From positions 15,427,501-15,491,500 of the forward strand of contig NC_044581.1 of assembly GCF_901933205.1 (NCBI RefSeq): DNA of 64,000 bases, written 5' to 3'. Made by a program: the position numbers and the translations under genes. Positions within the stretch are counted from its first letter, which is position 1, and each line of letters starts with the position of its first letter. The DNA comes from Camarhynchus parvulus. Lineage: Eukaryota; Chordata; Aves; Passeriformes; Thraupidae. Under the pieces are notes generated by a model. That model was given only the letters and a program-made list of their open reading frames with translations, did not search any database and was not told where the DNA came from. Positions 49,431 through 60,717 of the stretch are shown here, one piece after another.

Positions 49431-51721
49431 AAAAACCAACAAAATCATCACTATCCCAAAAGGAGCCAGAAAATGTTGTCAAAGGATAAGTATTAGCTTG
49501 TGCTTTCCTACTTTATTTCACTGCATCTCTGAGACCTGCCTTATAAACATGGATGTCCACATTTGTTTTCTAATCCTGCCACACTTCTCACTCCAAAGAC
49601 TTCCTTCAGCTCAAAGTCCTATCCTGCATGCCATCAAAACCTCCGCCTTATCAATTTCCAATTTGTTGGCACACTTCTCTGTTTGCAGTGTGGGACAAAG
49701 CCGAGAAAGAAATCAGATTTACCTTGTGTAAATCATTCCTTTCCTACAAAACCTTATCTTCTCAAAACTTTGCTTATCTTCTCATTCAGTTAACATAATC
49801 CCCCCCTACTTTTACTCTTTGCACATGAAATTCTCTATGCTTCTGCACACTTTTTTTATTACTATTGCTTTACTCTTTCTGCTTGTGATGTAAATTTTCA
49901 AGCAGAAAGCTATGAATTCAGCAGTGTATTCAAGACAAGAGGATATCACTGATAGGTATCATAATATTTGCAGTATTATTTTCCAAGCCATTCTTTATTC
50001 ACCCAAGCATTTTGCTGGCTGCTCAGACCACCGCTGTGAGCTGAGCAGCCTTTTCTATTGAGCTGTCTGCAGTAATGATGATCATGGGGAAACTCCATCC
50101 CCACTGAAAGAAAAGGCAAAACTCCCAGAGACTTTCAGCAGGATCTGAATTTCACTGGAGTTCTTTCTGTCAAGTGGTTGTAGCTAATTTTGAATTCAAT
50201 CAATGGTTATGAATACTGCAAATAATTCTATGAAATTTACATTGCAGGAAATTTGTCAAAACTGAGTATCTTTGGATTTCTGCTCCCTAATTGCCTAAAT
50301 CAGTTACATCTCCAGAATTCCTCAGAGGCTGCTATGGACTTGACTAAGCAAAAATTGTTGTCATGTATATTTTTTGCCTTTTATTTTGCATTCCATACAC
50401 ACCTTCACTTGAGTCTTTACAATGCAAATAAATCAAATAAATATACTGACTACATGCCTGTTAATCCTGGGTCTCTGGGAGCCCTGTTAACTTGTATCTG
50501 TGCTGAACACTGGCCAGTTCTCCATTCTCTGTTATCTTTCCACATGTATTTCATTAAGCTGTTTTGTTTTTTTTCCTCTAACTGCCCTTTCCTCAGCAAA
50601 TACAAATATTTCTAGTAGCCTGAGAGATATTATTTGTGATTTCTTAATTCTTACTATATGCGTCCTCTTATAAGTATTTTTAAACTGTTGTTATTGTTGC
50701 TAGTGTTTTAAATCCAGATATCTTTCCTCCCCATTTCTGGTGAACCTAAAGTCACAAACAGATGAAGATTTTCTGTTCCAGGATGGAACAGAGAACAAAA
50801 GCAAATTTGACAGCTAGAGAAGTGGAAGTTGCAGTCCTCACTGCATATTTACCATTTACAGTGCTGCTCTATGGTTCAGTCCAATACAGTGTACTTAAGC
50901 TAATTTGAAAATACCATGCATTTGCAGAAGTCTCTACTATCTGCTGCCATCCAACCATCAGTTTCAGAATTAAGCAATGTAGGAGAAGCACACAATCTCT
51001 GTTCCAAACCCTTAATAACAATTGCAAACTTTGGCAGCATTACCAACACCATTTCTTAATGGCCCAGGGTGAAGTTTTACACTGAGACAGCCCCATTAGT
51101 GTGGGCCTCATTCAGGACAGTAATTGTTTTTGGATGGTTCTGCACAGTGCCACATCGAAGGAACCAACTTGGTAGCAAATAATCTGGGATTTTCCCCATG
51201 CACTAGGCAGGAAATCTGCATGTTGGTGTGTGCCTAAGTAAACAGGGAGCTGGGAGCCCTTAGGGGAACTAGCTCAGATATTCAGTGTGGATCTTCCTCA
51301 GTCCTATCATCCTAAGGGGGCTCTTCATTTCTTGAGTCTTCAATTTAATAAATCCACTAAAATTAACAAATCAGCAATTAATAAGGAATTAATATGGTTC
51401 AGGTATGTTCAAAGTTAAATAAGCACTGAAGTGTTTTACTAAACAGGAGTTTGACAGAATGTACTACTTTATTTCCTTTTAGGTCATGCTCTTGGTTTCA
51501 AATTGCTGAGGTGGCACTGGTACCCAAACTCAAACTCTGACCAGCCACAAATTCAGGATGAAACAGGTCTTTGTGTTTAAAATATCCTTTGCTGTGACAG
51601 TAACTCAGCAAGACAGCTGGGTCCCTGGCAGTGATAGGATCCTATCTAGTGAGGCAGCAAAAATACAGATATCATGAAATATGATGCAGTTTTTTTCTAA
51701 AAGACAAAAACCAGATCAAGT
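49431..51721. other. AT-rich non-coding DNA
   Basis: No gene recognised. The 120-codon plus frame at 50253-50615 is hydrophobic and low in coding character. Confidence 0.6.
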
Positions 51722-51752
51722 TAATAATAATAATAACAACAACAATAATATT
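51722..51752. repeat. (TAA)n/(CAA)n microsatellite
   Basis: A compound trinucleotide repeat: TAA units, then CAA units, then AATAAT. On the plus strand it encodes an asparagine run in a short frame, which is not evidence of a gene. Confidence 0.9.
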
Positions 51753-52710
51753 AAAGCCCTAAGAAAGGGGGAAAAACCACACAGAGAAGTAAAAAAAAAT
51801 TTCATCATGCACCTAATATACTGCAGCTGTGGTACCATAATTTTTTCTATAAAACACAAAATATAGATGTGGTGCTATTTCTTTCACTTCCTTTTCCAGA
51901 GGAGAATGAAATGTGGATTTGAGACCAGAGGGAAGTTGTGTCACTGTAAGTGGGGGAATGCAGAAGCAGCTGTTGCCTTCTCCTCTGCAGAGTGGTGAAG
52001 TTCTCACACACCTCTGCTGTCTCAGTGACATCTCCTTGCTTGAAGACATGCAAATATTCAGGAATGCACACAACACCTAGAAGCATATATGTTCTATGGT
52101 TTCAACGACAACAGGTTTAATCTTGTTTAAAAATCTTAATTGAAGCAAAAATGTTTTCATCTGGCACATGCTGGCAGCAAATAAAATGATCCTGACGAAT
52201 GGCATAAAACTATTAATTATGCTTTGTTCACTCTATTCTTACTACATTGCTTGTGTGGTTAAAAATTAACTCTATGATCTTATTTAAAACAATACATGTG
52301 TCATTTCAGACATTCCTAAAAAGGATGCTTAGTAATAATAAATAGGTGTGCTTGTCAAGAGAAATTTGCTAACAAAGTGAATTCAAGCATCTTAAACAGA
52401 TAAGAGAAAGCAACTACAAATTATGGCACGATAATATTTTGTTTTATTTTTTTAAAGATTCTCCTGTTTTTATTCATTGATGAATTTTAGATATGCAGAT
52501 AAAGACAATAAATGTTTCATGATTATTATGAGCATTCCAGAATCCCCAGGCAACCCTAAATATTTCAATGTCTGGGAGAAGTGTCAGATTCTATCATACC
52601 ATCTCCATTATAAATACTAATAATATTGATAAGAATAACTTAAATGATTTTAAAGTAAAACTGTCAAAGTTATTCTTAACCCAGTTAAGCACACATCAGC
52701 ATTTACTTTG
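51753..52710. other. AT-rich non-coding DNA
   Basis: No gene or recognised repeat. Confidence 0.6.
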
Positions 52711-52890
52711 AGGCTGACAGAGCACTGGAGCAGCTGCTCAGGGAATTTGGGGGGTCCCCCTCTCTGGACACATCCCAAACCCACCTGGACATGGTCCTGT
52801 GTCACCTGCTCCAGGTGACCCTGCCTGGGCAGGGGGATGAACTCAATGATCTTCAGAGATCCCTCCCAGCCACACCCATCCTCTGATTCT
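52711..52890 (+). mobile_element. CR1 LINE 3' end fragment
   Basis: Plus-strand CR1 3' UTR: CTGGACATGGTCCTGTGTCA, then CCTGCCTGGGCAGGGGGATG, AACTCAATGATCTTCAGAG, TCCCTCCCAGCCACACCC and the end CTCTGATTCT. The order and the terminal TGATTCT match the CR1 family. It is heavily 5' truncated and lies about 220 bases from the candidate exon at 53109. Confidence 0.88.
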
Positions 52891-53108
52891 CATCCCCAGG
52901 TGCAACAGAAACCAACAGGACTTGGAAAGTCAAATTTGTAGCACATCTGCATTTTTCATGCATATGCATCTTTACACAAACAAACGTGCACATAACTTTG
53001 CTAAGTGTACAGTCACCCACTATACAAATGCAAATTTCTATAGTTTCAAGTAAAATTGTCTTCATGACCACAAAAAGCTGGTTTTAATATCTGCCCTTTT
53101 GAACTCAC
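52891..53108. other. Non-coding interval between CR1 and candidate exon
   Basis: No feature recognised. Confidence 0.5.
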
Positions 53109-53188
53109 CTCTCTGCAGCAATGTCAATGAGGTTCTCCATGAGTGCACATATTTTCCTGGGGACAATGTATCTTATTAATCCCATGAT
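53109..53188 (-). CDS. Candidate internal coding exon (80 bases), unidentified gene
   Basis: On the minus strand an acceptor (AATCTATTATCTCTTTAG) precedes 80 bases that end at a strong donor (AGAG/GTGAGTTC). The other two frames have stops; one is open, starting in phase 0 and ending in phase 2. The peptide starts IMGLIRYIVPRK and continues ICALMENLIDIAAE, an amphipathic helix-like stretch. Exit phase 2 matches the entry of the candidate exon at 27633-27684, with an intron of about 25 kb. No family is recognised. It could also be the first coding exon, from its ATG. Chance is possible, as other splice-like pairs exist nearby. Confidence 0.4.
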
Positions 53189-53559
53189 CTAAAGAGATAA
53201 TAGATTTGTCAAAAAATATGTGTGCTTTATCAGGATGAATTTGCTCTAACTTAACATCTACTATCTTTTCCCAAGCCAAATGAAATAACCTACACAAACC
53301 CACAGAAGTACTGCTTTCTTTATTATGGGGGCTTTTTGTGTGTTTGTGTTGTTTTCTAGTAGTTTAAGAAATTTACGTAGGTTTTGTTTCCATCAAGTAT
53401 TATTTTCCTGCCCCATGGTTTTTATATTTTTCTTCTTATTGAGAAACAAATCTACACTGAAAAAAAAACCAGAACCACTTTGTATTCCCCAAAAGCCACG
53501 TGGGAGAAACCAGAACAGAAAAATCCAAGCCCAATCCCAAAGAAACCAAAGCAACACCC
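53189..53559. other. AT-rich non-coding DNA
   Basis: No gene recognised beyond the acceptor of the candidate exon. Confidence 0.55.
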
Positions 53560-53830
53560 CCACTTACAGCTGGTGACAAGGCCTGGAGCTGGGAGGAGAT
53601 TCCCAACATCCAACATGCTCCAAAGTCCGTGGGTGCTGCACATCCCAGGTCCCCTGCATGGTGCAGAGCATCTGTCCCCCAGCACAAAGATTTGCCACAG
53701 CAACCACGAGCAGCAAAGCTCTCCCAGGCAGGATCTGGGCTGACACTGCATCTACAGGAAAATGTAAAATCTGCTCAGGCACTGCCAGGAAAGCTGTCAT
53801 TGAATTGAGCAGTGGGGGTGTTTGGGAGAA
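53560..53830. other. GC-richer block with overlapping spurious frames
   Basis: Up to six frames are partly open on both strands (53325-53965), which is typical of stop-poor GC-richer non-coding DNA. No domain or CR1 landmark is recognised. Confidence 0.45.
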
Positions 53831-55072
53831 ACATGATGGGCAGAAAATTGGTGATGCTTTTGTCAGGGGAGATACCAAGTGGAAAGGCTTGGCTAGAAAT
53901 GAATTGCCTTTTGGAAAGTACAAGTATTTATAAGTTGCACGTAATCCTAAAATTCTGAACAACATCCCTTTTAACTATTACAATTTTCAGCCTACATTTG
54001 CCTGCTGATTGCTTGCTACACTCTTTTAATACAAGCAAATAACTGCCTACCAAGAATTCACCATGAGCCTGTGCAGGGACAACAAAAAGGAAACAAAGCT
54101 TTGTGCCCAGAGAGCAATCAATTCACTTTTCTAAGGTTTTTCACCAGCATAAAGACAGCTGCTCAAATTTCTGATGTGATGTGGCAAGTGGGCAAAAACA
54201 CTGGCAAAAGGGAGCAGGCAAACACTGGCAATACCAGAAACATCTTTTCCAGGCCTCAGCGCACACAGGAGCTTTTACAGAACAGTGCCTTTCATGTGAA
54301 GAATACATAGATGCCTTCAGAAATTGCAGGGACAGCCTGGAGTTTTCACTTTTTCCTTTTTAAACAGCACAACTACCTTCATCATCTTTTTGCAAATCCT
54401 TAATAGTGTGTTATCATACTGTTTATGTGGGAAGACAGTGCTGTGGCAAAACTTGTTACTGATCGTGGTTTAAATTGTCTGAGGAATTCTCTCTAAGACT
54501 TATGAAAGAACAATCTTTTGTGCATAATATCCTTTTATTTTCCCACTTCATTTATTTTGGTAACTGAAATGTGTGTTTACATCTAACTGCATAATGTTTT
54601 AGCACCTTTGAACTATTTCTAACAATCTTTTTCATCCATATATAGACATAGGAATGCTGGGAATGTAAAATAGATATATATATAATTTTAGACAACAACC
54701 ATCAGCCTAGTAAGTTAAATGTCTCATATGCCCTAGAAAGTCAGATGTGAATGAGAAACTGTATTGAAGAACCTCTGATCTATCCAAAGATTCCTTCGAA
54801 GTATAAACATGTCATTTTACATATCCAAACTGAGGTACACACCTGTAAATATGAGCAGAAAGCTTGGGGAATGTGATGGTTTACCTCAGAAACTCCTAAT
54901 TTAAAAAAACTAAACAAAAAACCAGCCGCATAAAGAAAGAACAAGCTGGTTAAATTTAAAAAACAGGTATTTTTACTGTGTTTTTTCTTTAGCATTCTTG
55001 ATCCTAGTGAAATTATGTCACCCTTCAAAGATTCAAGAGCAGTTTTTGCTTTAGTTCTGAAATCATACTCAC
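53831..55072. other. AT-rich non-coding DNA
   Basis: A short local repeat of GGCAAA...ACACTGGCAA lies at about 54193-54230. The minus frame 54780-55094 starts protein-like (EYDFRTKAKTALESLKGD) but then runs into low-complexity hydrophobic sequence without a good donor. Confidence 0.5.
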
Positions 55073-55110
55073 AGCTGTGTTGGTATTCAGGCATAGGTCT
55101 GAAGAACTGG
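55073..55110 (-). other. Weak candidate exon
   Basis: Minus strand: acceptor GGTGATTTTTCAG and an excellent donor (GTGAGTAT) enclose 38 bases. If an alternative acceptor 4 bases further in is used, the 34-base form ends in phase 0 and would join the candidate exon at 53109-53188 in frame. It is too short to be convincing. Confidence 0.15.
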
Positions 55111-55405
55111 CTGAAAAATCACCTCCTGCTTCTCTCTGGTTCGAAAGCACAACTGCATTATCTCTTCTGGATATGGTGATGAGTTTGATCTACACTAACT
55201 GCCACAATGGCATTGTGCACATCAATAAAGAAATGTGATAATCCTCTAGCAAAAATTAATTTATTAATGAAATGAATAATTAAATCCGCAGAAAAACACA
55301 TTTGCAGGAAGTTAAGCAAAGGTGTTTTGAATAAGAATGGGGCTTTTTTGTAAATCTATAAGTACAATAGACTTGCTAAAGTAAATAACCCTGTGAGTTA
55401 CTTAC
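55111..55405. other. AT-rich non-coding DNA
   Basis: Nothing recognised. Confidence 0.55.
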
Positions 55406-55471
55406 CTCATAATGTATTTAGTTATAATATTAAATGGATAAAGTACTTGATCATCTCCCAGGATAATAAAG
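55406..55471 (-). other. Weak candidate exon with strong donor
   Basis: Minus strand: acceptor GCTTTTCTCCATACCACCAG and donor ATGAG/GTAAGTAA enclose 66 bases with one open frame (FIILGDDQVLYPFNIITKYI...). It exits in phase 2, which does not fit the 53109-53188 exon directly but would fit the short form of the 55073 candidate. The total open frame is under 40 codons, so chance is quite possible. Confidence 0.2.
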
Positions 55472-55639
55472 CTGGTGGTATGGAGAAAAGCCTCCATGGG
55501 ATTAAGAGAGAGTTAAAACATTTCAAATATGCAATTAAAGGCATTCTAGCATGCCTGTGATCTCTGCTCTGGTTTCTTATTTACAGAGAAGGAAAACTGG
55601 CTCAGACCTCCTAGACTAAGACAAGGAAGTATGCAAAAT
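55472..55639. other. AT-rich non-coding DNA
   Basis: Nothing recognised. Confidence 0.5.
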
Positions 55640-55800
55640 CGAGCAGTCTCTGTGCCAGCTCTTGCTAATCCTTTTCAGTATGGTTTGCTGCTAATTTGTC
55701 ATGGCACATATTTGCCTTATGTCTAATTAGCATCAAATTGCAAACTGCTATTTGCTAACAATTTGTTGCATCAATCTGCTTGAAAATCTATAGTTTAGAA
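55640..55800. promoter_or_regulatory. Possible conserved non-coding element, homeodomain-rich
   Basis: Repeated TAAT-type cores in 160 bases: TGCTAATCC, CTGCTAATTTG, GTCTAATTAGCATCAAATTG, TTGCTAACAATTTG. Interspersed TTTGC and GCAAA steps give a patterned, low-CpG, enhancer-like texture. No open frame; conservation unproven. Confidence 0.28.
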
Positions 55801-57267
55801 CTGGATTGCAGCTTATTCTGTCTATCAAAATTCTATTTCATACACATCACAGTAAACTATTTGCCTCTAAAAAAACCATTGTAGTGCTCTTCCCTACAAA
55901 GAAAAGTACATTTTAAAAGAATGCCTCTGCAAAGTGGTAGTTTTTGTTCCTTTGTTTCGCCCTCCATTTATATTTTGCTATAACATGTTTATAACTGGAG
56001 TTAAATAAAGAACAGCTTGCTCTTTGTTTAGAGTTAGATCTAGCTACAACTGCCTCACCCCTAAAATAGAATAGATATATACAAAATTATTATCTATACT
56101 TTGGAGAATAGAGGCAAGATCTTTACAAAAAGAATTTATGCTGGAATTGGCTCTCAAAATACAGAAAATGTTTCAGCCAAAGAATTTGCCAGATTTAGGA
56201 ACTGGCTAATCTCTTCTGTTTGACACACACAGGTATTAAAATAAACAAATAGCTAAAAATCTTTGTCACAAACAAATAGTGCTGCAGAGATGTTCTTCAA
56301 TGGAATCATAAGTGATGTGGGAGATGTTTATGCATAAGATTTCCTCCCCCGCTATGCCTCATTAGAAACAGATGGAATACTGCTGCCACATGCATTGCAG
56401 GGGATGGATGGAAACGTGTCAGAGCAGGGCCTGGCTGTGCAATCCACTCCAGAGTGGCACAAAATGTTCTAAGCAGTCTCCTGCACTGTATTCCAGGGAT
56501 GGCACGGGGTCATCAAGCCAGCAGAGCCACGTGCTGCTTCTCCGGAAGCAGGACTTCAGCCCACGAAGGATGAGCTTTCATATCTAGATGTGGTACAGAT
56601 GGAAATGATGAGGGTTTGTTTTTTTTTCTTCCAAGCCACAAAGAATTTGACATTTCAAAAGTATTACACCTGGAGAAAGCATGATTCATAGGGCTGAGAG
56701 AGAGATGGTGGGAGTAAACAATAAAACAAGATGAGAAATCCAAATAGGCAGCATCCATATAAATACTCTGGGTCTCAAACTGCAGTTGCTTCTGCATTTT
56801 CCTTTGTCATTTTGATCCAAAATTCCATACTGGGCACCAGACATGTTTTCTTCAAGTTTGAACAAAATCAGTATAATGTTTGCCTTTCTGTGAGTTGGTG
56901 TTTGCTATAGCAAACAAGTGTAGCCAAATTTTCTGCCCACTTCTATGTAAAGTTTGCATACTTTCTCCTTGTGAGAGAATGAGCCAAGCTCAGTACAAAT
57001 GTTGTCAAACAAAATGAAAGCTTTCAGAGCTGAGTGAGAAGACAAGTCTGTCTTTGCTGTATGTATACCCAATAAAAACTCTTCAAAAGGTTACAGGGAA
57101 TTGAATGCAACCTTCACAGGCAGATTGGACAGACATTTAAGAAGTGCTAACTATGAAGATGAACCCAGCTCCCCACAGCTTCAGTGAATGTAGAGTTAGA
57201 AGCAGGTTCAGAACTCCAGAGTGCTGAAATAAGAACAGCCATAAACACTGACAGAGCAGATTGAGCT
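55801..57267. other. AT-rich non-coding DNA
   Basis: No gene recognised. Opposing frames at 56372-56797 are not protein-like. Confidence 0.6.
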
Positions 57268-57322
57268 GGAGACTGACTGAGGTGACCTCCTGAGGTCCCT
57301 CTCCACCTGAATTATCCTAAGA
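57268..57322 (+). mobile_element. CR1 3' terminal remnant
   Basis: GAGGTGACCTCCTGAGGTCC followed by CTCTCCACCTGAATTATCC matches the last ~50 bases of a CR1 3' end. Extreme 5' truncation is common in this family. The short length limits certainty. Confidence 0.6.
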
Positions 57323-59009
57323 ACTGCCACCTTATTTGATCAATTTTTTACTAATTCAGGTGGGGTTTTTTTCTGTATTCTTCATTTCCCTCCAATCAAA
57401 GTCCAACACAGATGGATGCTGGTGGTCACCGCTGCCTGCAAAAGCACACTGGAGGGCTGGAGGAGAAAACTGCTGAAAATGGTTGAAACAGAGTTAGGAG
57501 AACTCCCTGCTTCCATTAAGAGCATGAGACACCCCCTTATTTGTACCACAAGCAATAATAAATCTAAAGGGAAGAGTTACCCTTCCTTTAAAAGCTGGCA
57601 ATGTGTAAAGGGGCCCACATTTCCCTGAAACCAGAAAAAAAACCACCACAGAAACATAACAGTGAGCAAGCCATTGTGAGAAGACACCACTTTAAGAAAT
57701 GAACATAATCTATGTCACAAATATGGACTTTCCCACTATGGAGAAGTGCTCTTGCTTTTTATGGATTGTACCAAAATAGTGCCCATATGAGCTGGACATG
57801 AGTGGCAAAGTGAAAACACTCACTGAAGGAACACAGCTTTTCCTGAATTTGTTTTATGATTATGAACATGTCATACTCATTTCCAAATGTGTTAATTTCA
57901 CAAATTTTATAGAACTTCTCTTCAATTGTATCCCTAACGGACAATATTTTAGAGACTGCACTAATTTCTCTCTGTTTCAAATTATATAAATATAGCAAGG
58001 GCCAATTTTGTGCACAGAAGTGGAGATGCAATCTGGGCAGCTAAGCACCTCTTAATCTTCCAATCTGGAGAAATGAATTCAGGCTTTTTCATCTTGGCTG
58101 AAGGGAAACCAGTCTGTGTGCCCTGAATTCTCTCCAGATTTTCTGGAATCAGCAGTATGCCCCATCAGTAGCCAAAAGAGCTCTGCTTCATTCTGCAAGT
58201 TGGTACAGCTTCCCTGGGAAGTTTCGGAATAGTTTTTCACAGCTTCCTAAACTGAGAGTGATTTGAGGTCAGCAGAGCTCACATAATCTACAAACATGCA
58301 GGAAAAAAGGATTCATTCATTGTTTTCTGTATAACAGTGCTGTTTTTCTTGAACAACTGAAGACTTGTTTTTCCATTTATACATAAATTGTTCATAGTTT
58401 CTGTAAAATAAAAACCAATATTTTCCTATGTTAGAAGAGATCAGACACCTTACAACCCTATAAAAACAAAGGAAAACATGGCTAAATCCCATTTTCTGCC
58501 CTGACTAATTAAAAAGAAATAGAATAAATGTATTGGCAAAAAAAAAAAAGTCATTTAAAAGTGTACAGCCTTGACATAATTAGATCCACCACATCTAGGT
58601 CAGCTGAGGATGCAGGATTCACACATCAATTATTTATTCAAAACTTTAGAACAGTGCATTTCAAGTGACAGCTCCTAGCTGTGATTCCTCCAAGAACTAG
58701 TAAAGCCACCATGCTACATGCACACCTTAGAGAGCTCTGGAAAACACATCCCCACCTCATCTGAAAAACTCCAAAGGTGCTGGATTTAAAGCAGGGAATG
58801 CCATAATCCCACTTATTAGTGGCAGGTCTCAAGTTGAAATCAGTCCTGGGATGTCATGGCCTGTGGCAGCAGAAAAGAGACCTATCCATGAACAGATTGA
58901 AAAAGTTAGGTCTAAACTCACTAGGGAAGGAAGGGAGGAGTGGCATTGTGTGTGTAAAACCAAAAGTGTTTTTTTTTTAATGACAACTTCCAGAGACTGC
59001 ACAAATGAA
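57323..59009. other. AT-rich non-coding DNA
   Basis: Contains an A-run at 58538-58549 and a T-run near 58970. No gene recognised. Confidence 0.6.
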
Positions 59010-59113
59010 AGGTGCCTTCACCAGCCTCCCAAAAAACCACCCCTGCCATAAACTGCTTGAGGGGTGGTGGTTTGGGAGGCACCTAACCAACAGATAAGGG
59101 GTTTTAAACCCCC
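59010..59113. repeat. Imperfect inverted repeat plus adjacent short hairpin
   Basis: The right arm 59060-59084 (AGGGGTGG... to ...GGAGGCACCT) is complementary to 59010-59044, except that the left arm has about ten extra bases after AGGTGCC and three mismatches. The loop is 15 bases. A second small hairpin follows, GGGGTTT at 59098-59104 with AAACCCC at 59106-59112. It could be a relic of a transposon end or a structured transcript segment. The bulge makes a microRNA precursor unlikely. Confidence 0.6.
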
Positions 59114-60650
59114 TAGAATTTAGAATAACATGGCAATGGAGCCCAAAGGTGAGGGACTGACATATTGTTAAGTGTATTCATATCAGTGCTCTTGGAAATG
59201 TCTGGCACATACCATATGCATATTCCATCTTATGCTTTTGTATAATGCTTGTAAAATATGTTGTGCAGCACACATGAAGTGGCTAATCCAAGAGCAGGGT
59301 AAAAGTCATTGCTGCCAGACAGCAGACTTCCTCCCTTGGCACTGAAGAGTTGTGTTTAGGCTCCCAAATTCAAACCATACTGATGCCTCAATGATAGACA
59401 TTTTCTACACTTCCTATTTCCTTCTTGAAGTAAACACAATTGCACATCTAGCTGAGTAGCTTGAAAAAACTACAGGAAATGCTAAGAAAATGTTCAAAGT
59501 CAGAACTAGGTTTTGGGACTAATAGTGGAAATAAATTTGCTTAGAAAAAGAAATCAAACCCTACAGTTCTTGACACTGTACAATGCTCAAAATGTCACTG
59601 TAAATACATTTTAATCCTGATCCAATGACACACTATATTCAGCATACAAGGGGACCTCTGTGCTTCTTTTCTAGTCTTCTAGAATGCTGAACAACAATAT
59701 ACTTAAACACAAAACATGTTGCTCTTTGTTACATACCATAAATTGCCACATATCCCCTTCTCTCTTCTCATTCAGATTCTAATGAATGCTGCTCCACTGG
59801 TCAACTATAACAGAAGACAAAAAGTACTTTTCTCCTTGTCAAATAGCACTCTGTAAAAAAATACCATTGTCTTCCAGATTTAGGATACATGGCTAGTAAG
59901 GAAAAAACAGCAGAGTTTGGCAAATAAAGTCTCGAGTGGGAATTTTCTCCCACGACTACCAGAGAATAGAAATGAAATTTTCAGGCACAGCCCTTTCAAA
60001 CTCCACAATAGAGCATGTGTGGGGTTCGGATACAATAAAAGGAGGAACCTGAAAGTTGTTTTTGCAACCTCAATAATGAGAGCGAGCCTTGAAATGCTGG
60101 CAGTGGAGGAAGCATTTTCATTAGGTGTGTTTCACTTTCTTCCTCGGTGCAGCGATCCACTTACAGAAGCTGTGTGTTGTTACATGACACATTTCCACTT
60201 TCTTACAGAAGTGCCTGTGATTTTTTGAATGCTGTTTGTTGTTACTGCCTTTCTTCTCCAACACAATGCACCAATTTTTAACCTTTTCAGTAACCTAGTG
60301 ACACCTCTGGGATATTACAGTATTCCTGTCAAAATGTCTGGTCTACAACAATAAACTTTACATTGATGTCTTGCTTTTTGGGAATAATTACACTGTTCCT
60401 TAAATGTTACCCTATTTACTATTTGTGCAAAAAGATGACAATAAAATCAATGCAACACAATTCCCAAATGTGCATCAAAGTCTTTTGCAATGTTAATGGA
60501 TTAGTGTGTCCACAGAGGTGTAAGATCATTTTGTCCTGATGCCTGGACTTGCACGTTATATGCACTCACTCAAAGATAAACTTATTAATCCTTATCTGCT
60601 GAGCTCATCCCTTCACAAAGTTAGTTTAATCTCACTGCATTTGTCAGGAT
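59114..60650. other. AT-rich non-coding DNA
   Basis: A short plus frame (59917-60228) retains a few CpGs near 59930-60160 but has no recognised domain or flanking splice sites. Confidence 0.55.
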
Positions 60651-60717
60651 TCCTTTTTTCTTTTCCTTCCTCCTTTTTTTCTTTTTTTTTTTTTTTTTTT
60701 CCCTCTCCCTTCCTTTT
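60651..60717. repeat. Pyrimidine tract with 19-base T run
   Basis: Almost pure C/T over 67 bases on the plus strand, with an uninterrupted T run at 60682-60700. It directly precedes the CpG-retaining block. On the plus strand it resembles a very strong polypyrimidine tract, but no AG-bounded exon with a clear frame follows. Confidence 0.9.

Noticed and set aside
53325..53965. Cluster of six overlapping frames
   Set aside because: Frames open on both strands at once indicate low stop density in GC-richer DNA, with no domain in any of them.
55130..55150. GGTTCGAAA resembling a tRNA T-arm
   Set aside because: No matching acceptor stem, D-arm or anticodon arm around it.
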